17,105 bases of DNA from Prolixibacteraceae bacterium. GTDB taxonomy: Bacteria; Bacteroidota; Bacteroidia; Bacteroidales; Prolixibacteraceae. The stretch is taken from positions 1-17,105 of the forward strand of contig SKHV01000361.1 of NCBI GenBank assembly GCA_007116765.1. The letters are read 5' to 3'. Made by a program: the position numbers and the translations under genes. The notes below the pieces were generated by a model. The model was not told the origin of the DNA and ran no database searches. It saw only the letters and a program-made list of their open reading frames with translations. Below are positions 8,627 to 16,500 of this stretch, one piece after another (the first letter of the stretch is position 1; each line of letters opens with the position of its first letter).

Positions 8627-8954
8627 ATTTTGTAAATCTTCATTGTATTTTTCAAATACATCATTCTGCAATGATGCCGGAATAGTATAAAATGACAAAA
8701 ATAGCATTAATAAATACAGAAAAAGCTTCTATATTCAATTTAAGTGGACAAATGTAAAAATTATTTATCACGTTCCCCTGCTTTTTAAGAGTTGAATAAT
8801 TCATTTAACATGCCTTAACGTAATATCATAAAAAACCATAATGATTTACACATTGTCGTGAAAAGTTATATATTTGTCAACCTTAAAATGATAGTTATTA
8901 ATCATGTTTTAAGACATTTTAATTAATAGAATAAATTCAAAAATCAAATTTATA
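8627..8954. other. Divergent control region between DUF4270 and kelch genes
   Basis: This 328-bp AT-rich region has no supported gene. It holds one good plus-strand -7 candidate (8869-8876). There are two minus-strand TAnnTTTG matches: TATTTTTG at 8696-8703, about 70 bp upstream of the DUF4270 start, and TACATTTG at 8749-8756. Neither minus-strand match has a well-placed -33 TTTG. Confidence 0.5.
8845..8876 (+). promoter_or_regulatory. Candidate promoter of the kelch-DUF4907 genes
   Basis: The -7 element TATATTTG (8869-8876) matches TAnnTTTG exactly. TTTA at 8845-8848, 20 bp upstream, is a three-of-four match to the -33 TTTG at a normal distance. This predicts a leader of about 70 nt before the ATG at 8955. 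It is the best-spaced promoter candidate in the window. Confidence 0.5.
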
Positions 8955-9947
8955 ATGAAATTCAAAACCTTACTTATTATTGCTGTTATAATAGCACCTT
9001 TTTTCACATCATGCGACAGTGATGAAGACACACCTATTGGTAACTGGGTTACTAAATCGGTATTTGAAGGATATGCTCGTGCCGAAGGCTCCAGTTTTGA
9101 AATCAATGATTATGGTTACTGGGGAATGGGTCGCGATGACAACGAATACTTAACTGACTTTTGGCAATACGATCCGGTTTTAAACACTTGGACACAAGTT
9201 GCCGATTTTCCGGGTACTCCACGCGCGTTTAACGTTAGCGCAAGCACTAACAGTAAAGGCTATGTAGGCTTAGGCTACGACGGCAACACCGATCTTGCCG
9301 ACTTTTGGGAATACAATGCAGCCAATAACGAATGGACACAAGTTGCCGATTTTCAAGGTGGAGAGCGCAGATTTGCTACAGCCTTTGGTATCGACAATAG
9401 CATTTATGTGGGTACAGGAACTTACGACAGAAACCGTATTTACAATAACGACTTCTATAAATTCGACGGTACTTCATGGACTAAGATAACTTCGAACCCC
9501 GGAACCAAAAGGCGCGAAGCTCAAAGTACTAGCCTAAACGGTAAAGGTTACCTCATTTCGGGACAAAGTAACAATGCCATGCTACAGGACTTTTGGAGTT
9601 ACGACCCTGCAAGCGATTCATGGACAAGGCTTAACAACCTGAATAATGAAGACACCGGAAATACAAACCTTGCCCGCCGTAATGGTGTGGCTTATGCTGC
9701 CGACGGGAAAATATATCTGGTATCAGGTAATACAGGTAACGCAACAACAGTTTCAGCTTATGAGTGGAATCCTGCAAGCGACAGCTGGATTGAAAGAACA
9801 TCAATTGAATCGGGAATTACCCGAGAAGGAGCCGGTTCATTTGTACTGAACGATTATGGTTATATTGTAGGTGGAAGAAGCGGTGCAAGCTATCGCGACG
9901 ACTGCTACATGTTCCAACCCATGGCCGATAAAGTTGAAAATGATTAA
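8955..9947 (+). CDS. Six-blade kelch-repeat lipoprotein
   Basis: This 330-residue lipoprotein has signal peptide MKFKTLLIIAVIIAPFFTSC with lipidated Cys20, followed by the acidic stretch DSDED, which suggests export to the cell surface. Six kelch units of about 48-55 residues begin near residues 42, 90, 139, 187, 242 and 290. Each contains a GYxxxG-like strand (GYWGMG, GYVGLG, IYVGTG, GYLISG, IYLVSG, GYIVGG), a DFW or YxF strand and, in the first five, an NxWT or DSWT strand. The sixth unit lacks that last strand, but residues 29-35 (GNWVTKS) just after the lipid anchor could supply it, closing the propeller. Relatives include the sialate mutarotase NanM and many proteins of unknown role, and I cannot assign a ligand. 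The gene overlaps the following DUF4907 gene by 8 bp. Confidence 0.87.
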   Translation: MKFKTLLIIAVIIAPFFTSCDSDEDTPIGNWVTKSVFEGYARAEGSSFEINDYGYWGMGRDDNEYLTDFWQYDPVLNTWTQVADFPGTPRAFNVSASTNSKGYVGLGYDGNTDLADFWEYNAANNEWTQVADFQGGERRFATAFGIDNSIYVGTGTYDRNRIYNNDFYKFDGTSWTKITSNPGTKRREAQSTSLNGKGYLISGQSNNAMLQDFWSYDPASDSWTRLNNLNNEDTGNTNLARRNGVAYAADGKIYLVSGNTGNATTVSAYEWNPASDSWIERTSIESGITREGAGSFVLNDYGYIVGGRSGASYRDDCYMFQPMADKVEND

Positions 9948-10299
9948 AAAAAATACAAGATTGTTTGCAATTGCAGCATTCTTAATAATCGTATTAATTG
10001 CACTTATTGTGCTAAATTTGAATAGTCCCGAGGAAAACATCCCCGGGACTTATTCATTTAACGGGAGCGAAATGTCTCTTCGGGTTAGTGAAGAAGATAA
10101 GGGATGGGGATATACCATTTATATCGACAATTCGGCTTTTATTGTTCAGAAACAAATTCCAGGAGTAGCTGGTAAAATTAATTTTGCCAGCCCCGAAGAG
10201 GCAAAACTTTGCGGAGAACTTGTTATAGAGAAAATCATGGGAGGCAAAAACCCTACTGTTTTTAAATACGAACTCGACAGCTTAGGTATTCGTTACTAG
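9940..10299 (+). CDS. DUF4907 family membrane-anchored protein
   Basis: This 119-residue protein has one N-terminal hydrophobic helix (about residues 7-27, LFAIAAFLIIVLIALIVLNL) and a small domain of about 90 residues outside the membrane. No lipobox cysteine is present, so it is probably an inner-membrane-anchored periplasmic protein. The domain matches my recollection of DUF4907: GWGYTIYID, then a QKQIPGVAGK stretch, then SPEEAKLCGELVIEKI and the ending ELDSLGIRY. The function is unknown. I chose the ATG at 9940, which overlaps the last codons of the kelch gene by 8 bp and suggests translational coupling. An in-frame ATG at 9871 would add 23 residues lying wholly inside the kelch gene. The stop codon overlaps that of the convergent wbqC gene. 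Confidence 0.8.
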   Translation: MIKKNTRLFAIAAFLIIVLIALIVLNLNSPEENIPGTYSFNGSEMSLRVSEEDKGWGYTIYIDNSAFIVQKQIPGVAGKINFASPEEAKLCGELVIEKIMGGKNPTVFKYELDSLGIRY

Positions 10300-10946
10300 T
10301 TTTTATATTGCTTATTGCACCGACCCCAATTTTCAAGCAAATACAATGCTTCGGGGCCAAGATTGAATAATAAATCAATTATACTTAAATCAGGCACAAA
10401 GCCCAAGCGCTCAGAAAATGTTTGTGTATACTCAATCGTATGGAAAGTAAAGCCGGGTAATGCAGTATCTGTTTTTGGCGAAATGACCTCACGAAAATCA
10501 GATCCATCAAAATCAAAACTAAAACTGTCACTCAACGCATAATTGCAATCTATACCGAGTTCCTCCATGATGTAATAGTGTAACTCCATGTTAAAATCAA
10601 TGAGGTATTTCCATCGTTTTTCATAGAACCTGGCAAAATCGGGCGCATAATACTCGAAGAAAGGCGACGAATTATAGGCAGAATATATTGAACGCCAGTG
10701 GTTTTTTTGCCAACGAGTTGCATAATCGATACAAACCTGATTTACCGTTTGCCTAGCTCCACTTACTTTCTCTACAGGTATTGATAGGCTAAGCTTTCCA
10801 TTAGCGGCCATTATACTACAACGGTTGCGGTATGTTTGCTTTGTGTAAGTATCGAATTGCTCAACTATAATATTTTCGAAGTTCGCAAACACTGAATAAT
10901 ATTTTATTGGCCCCAGATAAGCCGATGTTACTATACCTCGTTTCAC
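10296..10946 (-). CDS. wbqC: WbqC-like family protein
   Basis: This 216-residue soluble protein resembles the WbqC family. It has the N-terminal TSAYLGPIKYYSVFANFENI, the YTKQTYRNRCSIMAANGKLSLSIPV block, the VCIDYATRWQKNHWRSIYSAYNSSPFF block, and a C-terminal SIIDLLFNLGPEALYLL. Members occur in some O-antigen gene clusters, and in Bacteroidota next to lepB; the biochemical function is not established. The start is GTG (minus strand, 10944-10946). An in-frame TAG lies two codons upstream and the family's conserved N-terminus begins right there, so the GTG is well supported. The gene lies 283 bp downstream of lepB on the same strand, separated by a MITE-like element. A TTAATTTG at 10987-10994 is a weak -7 candidate of its own. 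Confidence 0.85.
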   Translation of the reverse strand: MKRGIVTSAYLGPIKYYSVFANFENIIVEQFDTYTKQTYRNRCSIMAANGKLSLSIPVEKVSGARQTVNQVCIDYATRWQKNHWRSIYSAYNSSPFFEYYAPDFARFYEKRWKYLIDFNMELHYYIMEELGIDCNYALSDSFSFDFDGSDFREVISPKTDTALPGFTFHTIEYTQTFSERLGFVPDLSIIDLLFNLGPEALYLLENWGRCNKQYKN

Positions 10947-11229
10947 TTTCTAGTTTCTTTTATCAATAGTCTGTCTGTGAATGTAACAAATTAAAATGCA
11001 TCTATATCTATAGTTGCTAATACTAAAAGAGCAGTTGGATTGATTCATAAAAGAAGAGGCTGTCTAAAAAGTTTTTATCAGACCACTAAGACAAAAAATC
11101 ACGAAGGCAACACAAAACCTAATGTGCTAAAATAATTTTTTATCTGAAATCTAAATGCCTTTGAGCCTTCGAGGCAAATATAATTTTTATGACTTTTTAG
11201 ACAGCCCCTTTTAAATATTAAATTTTCAA
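10947..11229. other. Intergenic region between lepB and wbqC
   Basis: This 283-bp stretch has no gene. More than half of it is the 157-bp inverted-repeat element at 11054-11210. The rest is AT-rich sequence with no clear terminator. Confidence 0.6.
11054..11210. repeat. MITE-like element with 19-bp terminal inverted repeats
   Basis: The left end is AAGAGGCTGTCTAAAAAGT (11054-11072). The right end (11192-11210) is its inverse complement at 18 of 19 positions. On the minus-strand RNA the one mismatch becomes a G-U pair, so the arms can pair fully. The interior carries CACTAAGACA, CACGAAGGC and, inverted, GCCTTTGAGCCTTCGAGGC, which resemble scattered CACnAAG-type intergenic repeats I recall from Bacteroidota genomes. 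It has no coding capacity. Ends of the form GGCTGTCTAAAAAG resemble IS termini, so mobilisation in trans is plausible. No target-site duplication is obvious. It could also act as a hairpin between lepB and wbqC. Confidence 0.7.
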
Positions 11230-12573
11230 CTATCTTGGTTTTTTCATTAGCCTGCTGAAACGGATATTTCTTGGAAAACCTTTATCCTTATCCATCGACA
11301 TCCATATTAACGAGGCCTTTCCCACAATATGATCTTCGGGCACAAACCCCCAATAGCGCGAATCGAGCGACTTATGGCGATTATCACCCATCATCCAGTA
11401 GTAATCGAGTTTGAAGGTATAGTTTGTTGCTTCGTTTCCGTTTATGAAAATAGTGCTGTCAATCACTTCCACCTTGTTGTGTTCGTATACTTCGATTGCA
11501 CGCCTGTAGATGGACAAATTATCAACATTTAATTGAACCGTTGAGTTACGTGCAGGTATATAAAAAGGCCCCATATTGTCAACATTCCAATTTAATGTTT
11601 TATTATGAGGGAAAACATTTTCATCAAAATTACCTGCCGGCATTACAAACCGTCTCACATCAACCACGTTTTGAAGATCGATGAATTGCTCGGCCTGTTT
11701 ATTCGTTAAGGGGAACATATATCTTCCTCCCGAGAACATTTCTCTATCGTCAACAGCAACACCAAGCCGTTCAAGCACACGCGGATTAAATAGAGAGCCG
11801 TCGGTTGTTATTATGTAATTAAACTGCTGCCCGGGATGATCGGCCTGTTTTTCTCCATTAATGTATACATGACCATCTATGAGCTGAAACGTATCTCCGG
11901 GAATAGCCACACATCGTTTAATGTAGTTTTCTTTTTTATCTACCGGACGCGAATAAATTTTACCAAAAGTTCGTGTTTCGCTATGCACGCGTTCACGGCC
12001 ATACATTCTAACTAAGTCGTAATAATTTTGGCTAGGAAAATTCACCGCTACAGTGTCTCCTTCAGGAAAATTAAATACAACAATGTCATCGTTTTGAATA
12101 GAGTTTATTCCTCTTAGTCGTTTATACGGACGTTCAATCCATTCAACATACGATTTTACCTTATGATTAGTAAGAGGCATTGATTGATGCACAAATGGAA
12201 AAGAGAGCGGAGTATTTGGCATTTTAGGTCCATAAGCGACTTTGCTTACAAAAAGGTAATCGCCCACTAACATCGACTTTTCCATTGAAGAGGTAGGAAT
12301 TACATATGCCTCGAAGAAAAACAAACGGATAAATGATGCGGCAATAACCGCAAATATAATTGCATCGACCCACTCAACCACTTTGGTTTGTTTGCCGTTG
12401 GGCGGATCTTTTTTCTTCCAGAAAGCCCAATGCACTTTTTGGCTCACATAAATATCAAAAATAACCGGCAATCCCATTAAAAACCAATAGTTGCCCAGCC
12501 ATATTACCCACAAAAGATACAAAAGCCCCCAAAAAGCGAACTTTATCCACTTGTTAATTTTTACATTCTTCAT
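11230..12573 (-). CDS. lepB: Signal peptidase I, long Bacteroidota form
   Basis: This 447-residue membrane serine peptidase removes signal peptides from exported proteins. Two hydrophobic segments (about 10-38 and 68-88) precede the periplasmic catalytic domain. The nucleophile is Ser96 in VIPTSSMEKSMLVGD (box B), and the general base is Lys219 in YIKRCVAIPGD (box D). Box E is GDNRHKSLDSRYWG (396-409). About 130 residues (about 241-370) lie between the DGHVYING strand after box D and the IDSTIFINGN strand before box E. The enzyme is therefore much longer than the roughly 324 residues of E. coli LepB, as in other Bacteroidota. The dapB gene ends 11 bp upstream on the same strand, so the two are probably cotranscribed. 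Confidence 0.93.
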   Translation of the reverse strand: MKNVKINKWIKFAFWGLLYLLWVIWLGNYWFLMGLPVIFDIYVSQKVHWAFWKKKDPPNGKQTKVVEWVDAIIFAVIAASFIRLFFFEAYVIPTSSMEKSMLVGDYLFVSKVAYGPKMPNTPLSFPFVHQSMPLTNHKVKSYVEWIERPYKRLRGINSIQNDDIVVFNFPEGDTVAVNFPSQNYYDLVRMYGRERVHSETRTFGKIYSRPVDKKENYIKRCVAIPGDTFQLIDGHVYINGEKQADHPGQQFNYIITTDGSLFNPRVLERLGVAVDDREMFSGGRYMFPLTNKQAEQFIDLQNVVDVRRFVMPAGNFDENVFPHNKTLNWNVDNMGPFYIPARNSTVQLNVDNLSIYRRAIEVYEHNKVEVIDSTIFINGNEATNYTFKLDYYWMMGDNRHKSLDSRYWGFVPEDHIVGKASLIWMSMDKDKGFPRNIRFSRLMKKPR

Positions 12574-12584
12574 TTTATATTTAA

Positions 12585-13307
12585 TTAATCTTCAATATTT
12601 AACATCTCCTTCATGGTAAGAATACCTTTTTTCCCTGCTGAATATTCAGCAGCCATTACTGCTCCAAAAGCAAAACCTTTACGAGTTTTGGCACTGTGTG
12701 TAATTTCAATATAATCAATATCCGAATCGTATTTCACGGTGTGAATTCCCGGCACTTCGCCTTCTCGTAATGAAATTATACCCAAACTGTTTTCATCATC
12801 AGTTTCGTTATTTTCCCATTTCTTTAGTGAATCTGTTTCCTTCATCAAATCTTCAGCTAGCGAAATAGCTGTACCACTCGGAGCATCTAACTTACGGGTA
12901 TGATGCACTTCGGTCATACTTGCTTTATATTGCTCAAAGGGCTTCATTAGTCGGGCAAGCTTCCTATTTAAATCAAAAAACAGATTAACGCCCAAACTGA
13001 AATTTGACGCATAAAAAAATGCTGCTCCTTTTTTATTACAATAGTTTTCTACTTCTTCGCGCTTATCGAGCCAGCCGGTAGTGCCACTCACCACAGGGAT
13101 ACCAGCATCGAAACATGTTTTATAATTGTTCATTGCCGACGATGGAATTGTAAATTCAATAGCAACGTCAATGTCTTTAAGATTCTCTTTATTGAGATCT
13201 TCTGCATTGTTTATATCAATTATAAGGCCAACTTTATGGCCACGTTCCAAAGCAATTTGTTCAATTTCCCGACCCATTCGGCCATAACCAATTAATGCAA
13301 TATTCAT
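12585..13307 (-). CDS. dapB: 4-hydroxy-tetrahydrodipicolinate reductase
   Basis: This 240-residue cytoplasmic enzyme reduces 4-hydroxy-tetrahydrodipicolinate with NAD(P)H in the diaminopimelate/lysine pathway, supplying peptidoglycan and protein synthesis. The N-terminal Rossmann motif is IGYGRMG (residues 6-12) and FTIPSSAMNN and VVSGTTGW follow. The substrate-binding signature EVHHTRKLDAPSGTA (133-147) contains the probable catalytic His135 and Lys139. The domain ends with RKGFAFGAVMAAEY and KGILTMKEML. The length is slightly below the roughly 270 residues of E. coli DapB, as is common in Bacteroidota. The ATG at 13307 was chosen because IALIGYGRMG must lie at the N-terminus. An in-frame ATG at 13367 would add 20 unrelated residues and would start upstream of the candidate promoter. 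The lepB gene follows after 11 bp. Confidence 0.95.
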   Translation of the reverse strand: MNIALIGYGRMGREIEQIALERGHKVGLIIDINNAEDLNKENLKDIDVAIEFTIPSSAMNNYKTCFDAGIPVVSGTTGWLDKREEVENYCNKKGAAFFYASNFSLGVNLFFDLNRKLARLMKPFEQYKASMTEVHHTRKLDAPSGTAISLAEDLMKETDSLKKWENNETDDENSLGIISLREGEVPGIHTVKYDSDIDYIEITHSAKTRKGFAFGAVMAAEYSAGKKGILTMKEMLNIED

Positions 13308-13337
13308 AATTAAGTGTTTATGTGTGTAAATAAAGTA

Positions 13338-13345
13338 CAAAGATA
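13338..13345 (-). promoter_or_regulatory. Candidate -7 element of the dapB promoter
   Basis: The minus strand reads TATCTTTG, an exact match to TAnnTTTG, 31-38 bp upstream of the dapB ATG. A TTG at 13360-13362 is 14 bp away, shorter than the usual spacing, so the -33 element is doubtful. Confidence 0.45.
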
Positions 13346-13486
13346 AAAGAATCATTGTACAATACATGCTACACTAAATGTATAAGCTAACAATATTGTA
13401 AAACATGCTGCATCATATTTAATAAGTAACAAATACGATTTAAAATTACAAGTGTTCGATTTTAAATTTTAGTTTTATTAAATAAA

Positions 13487-13500
13487 GCATAAGCTTATGC
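13487..13500. promoter_or_regulatory. Perfect 14-bp palindrome, possible operator
   Basis: GCATAAGCTTATGC reads identically on both strands. It lies 32 bp upstream of the weak -7 candidate and 95 bp upstream of the start of the multi-PAS gene. Symmetry and position suit a binding site for a dimeric regulator, but nothing in the window identifies one. Confidence 0.35.
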
Positions 13501-13595
13501 CGTAAAAACATACACAATTAAAAAAAATTCGTACCTTTTCGAATTGTTAGTTCAAACAATACAATCTATTTTTAAAAGCCTTAATTTAGTTTTTC

Positions 13596-16500
13596 ATGGT
13601 AGAAAAAAATAAAAGAAACCACGAAAAAGTTTCAGAAAACATAAATATTGAATCAGAAGATAAGCCCATGAGTAATCTTAATGCTCACGAAGAAATTGAT
13701 TATTCGGAAGCTATTGAATTGTCGCAGATCGGATTTTGGAAATTTTCGTTCAGGAATAAACAACTCAATTTCTCAAAAGAAGCAAAGCAAATACTCGATC
13801 TAGCTAATGACTCAGAACAAGTCGACCTCGAGCATATAACTTCAAAAATCTCACCCGACGATTACAGCAAGCTAATAGAATTCAGAAAACAAATTTTTGA
13901 AAACAAGAAGCCTTTCACCTTAATATTTCATATTGTATTAGATGATGGAAGCAGTCGCTATATTGAAGTGAAAACACAAAGCAAGCATAAGGAGCGAAAC
14001 GAACCCGTTTCAGCATTCGGAACCATAACTGACATAAGCGACAAATATTTTCAAAACAGCAAGTTGAAGGAAAACGAATCACTTTTCAGAAGCCTCTTCA
14101 ATAAGCACAGCAATATTTTTATTGTATTTGAACCGCTTAGAGATAAATACAACAACATAATCGACTATATATACCGAAATGTAAATCAATCGTTTGAATT
14201 AAAATTTGAAACCTCAAGAAATGAAATAATAAACAAAAAACTCTCATCGAACCCTGAAATATTTCAGCTACTTCATACTTATTTTAAAATAACGGCACTG
14301 ACCCACGAAGCTCAACAGAACCGTTTTTACATAGAGTCGCTTGACTCATTCATGGACATATTGATTTATTCGCCAGCGGATAGTATAGTTGCTACAGTTT
14401 GGAACGACGTTTCGCTCATGGTAAAAACCGATAGCTCGCTTCGCGAAAGTGAAGAGAAACACCGACAAATGTTCAATATAAATAGTGATGGAATTCTTCT
14501 TATCGATTTTAATTCAGGTGAAATTATAGACACAAACCCGGCAGGATGTAGCATCACAGGCTACCAAAAAGAAGAATTGCTAAAACTCACACTTAATAAG
14601 CTGCAACAAAAAAATGAAAATATACTTCAGAGTATATTTAAGCTACAACCCCAACATTTGAAAATTGACATACAGAAGAAAGACGGAACAGTTATTCCCT
14701 GCGAAGCATCACTAGCCTATTTTAACTGGAGCGGTCGTAAAGTTACTCAATTATCACTTCGCAATATTGCCCATCAAATTAAAGCTCAAAAACAATTAAT
14801 ATTCAATGAAAAAAAATACAAACAGCTTTTTGAGTATTCCAACGATGCTGTGTTTGTATTGAAAAATTATCGAATTACCGACTATAATCAAAAGTCTATC
14901 GACCTATTCGGCATAGACGAAACTGAGCTCATAAATAAAACATTATGGAATATTGCGCCCATTCAGCAAAAAAACGGCGAAGACTCAAGGCTTTTGTTTA
15001 TTGATAATATGCAGCAAACATTGCAGGGAAAACAACTTCATTTTGAGTGTTTCTTTCAGAAAAAAAACCGAGGAATGTTTTATGCCGACATTAAATTTTC
15101 GCCTTTCTATTTCGATAACGAAACATACATACAAGCAATTATTCGAGATATAAGCCCTCAAAAGCATGTAGAAAACGCACTCATTTTAAAAGAGCAACGA
15201 TGGAAGCATGCGCTTGATACGAGCTTAATTGGCGTTTGGGACTGGAACATAATAAGTAACGAAGTATTTTTCTCCAAAACATGGAAACAAATAATTGGAT
15301 ATGAGAATCACGAAATAGAAAACACCTTTAGTGAATTTGAAAACAGAATACACCCCGATGATTTAGCAATGGTATACAACCATATTGAAACGTATTTAGA
15401 AGCGAAAAGAGAAAACTTCAATATTATTTTCAGACTAAGATGCAAAGCAGGGAATTATAAGTGGATTAATGCACGGGGAAGAATTTTCTCTTACGATAAC
15501 GATGGGAAAGCCGAAAGATTTATAGGCACCCACCTCGATGTTTCAAAGTTTATGCAAGAAAAAAATGAACTTGAAAGTTTATTTTCAAAATATAAATATG
15601 CCTCTGAACAATTGAAAGTAGGGTTCTGGAAGCTCGATCTGAGAAACATGATTCTTACGGGTACGCCTGAAACTTTCAAAATTTTTGGCTTTGAGCACAC
15701 ATCAAAAATATCGCTCAAGCAAATTGAAGCCTTAGTCCACCCTGAAGATCAACAAATATTCATGTCGCAGTTTATTACCAAGAATAATGAAGAATCAAAA
15801 AGCTATTTATTCAGAGCTATTGTGAACAATAACCCACTCTATATTCATTCCAAGTCGCAGTCGCTAATTACTCAGAACAATCAGCTCACAGGTTTCAGTG
15901 GGATTTTTCACGATATAACACAACTCAAATCCGAAGAAATTGAGATCAAAGAAAAACAAAACATTATTTTTAATATTTCCGAGAAATTCGAGCATGCAGT
16001 GCTTATAGTTCAGGACGACGAAGTATTATTTGGAAACGAACAATTTGAGAAGCTTTGTGGCTACAACTTTTCTGAATATAAAGAAAAAGGAGAGCCATTT
16101 GTTGACCTTGTAGTGCCAGAAGATAAGCACTTGCTTATGAAAATGCACGACAATGTAGCTGAAAATAATATTTCAAAAGAACAGGGAGAAATAAGAATTC
16201 TCACTAAACACAACTCGCTTAAGTGGATAAGTGTTCAAATATCACCTATAAGATACCAGGCCAGGAGTGCCGTGCTTTTAATTGCTAACGATATCACCCG
16301 GGATAAAAAAGAAAATTTACAGAAAGAGCTTGCTTATCAACAATTAGAAAAGTGTATTGCAAATGCTCCTCTTGCTATGATTATTGTCGATGAGCACGAG
16401 AAAATCACTCTCACAAACCCTGAATTCCTTTCTCTTTTCGAAATTCAGTGTGAGCACCCCAAAAATATATCATTAAAAAGCCTTTTCTCCGAAAGCGATT

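Larger units (their letters stand above)
13308..13595. other. Divergent control region between dapB and the PAS gene
   Basis: This 288-bp, very AT-rich region has no supported gene. It contains a dapB -7 candidate (13338-13345), a pair of similar CGATTT-headed repeats (13436-13471), a perfect 14-bp palindrome (13487-13500) and a weak -7 candidate for the PAS gene (TACCTTTT, 13532-13539). Confidence 0.55.

Noticed and set aside
8627..8707. Upstream in-frame ATG at 8707 for the DUF4270 gene
   Set aside because: It would place 27 polar residues before an excellent lipoprotein signal peptide, which must be N-terminal to function. A candidate -7 element (8696-8703) also overlaps this stretch.
9871..9939. 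Upstream in-frame ATG at 9871 for the DUF4907 gene
   Set aside because: The extra 23 residues are encoded entirely by the out-of-frame kelch coding region and would bury the membrane anchor; the ATG at 9940 gives a standard short basic N-terminus.
9039..9947. Assigning the kelch protein as N-acetylneuraminate epimerase (NanM)
   Set aside because: Kelch repeats alone do not define the function, no sialic-acid catabolic gene is nearby, and I cannot identify NanM active-site residues in it.
11054..11210. The inverted-repeat element as a complete insertion sequence or a CRISPR remnant
   Set aside because: It is only 157 bp with no transposase frame, and the internal repeats are irregular in length and spacing, unlike CRISPR repeats.
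13308..13367. Upstream in-frame ATG at 13367 for dapB
   Set aside because: It precedes the candidate promoter element and adds 20 residues before the Rossmann motif, which starts at the N-terminus in DapB proteins.
14953..15718. Short open frames on either strand within the multi-PAS gene
   Set aside because: They overlap a continuous 1170-codon frame with clear PAS motifs and show no recognisable product.
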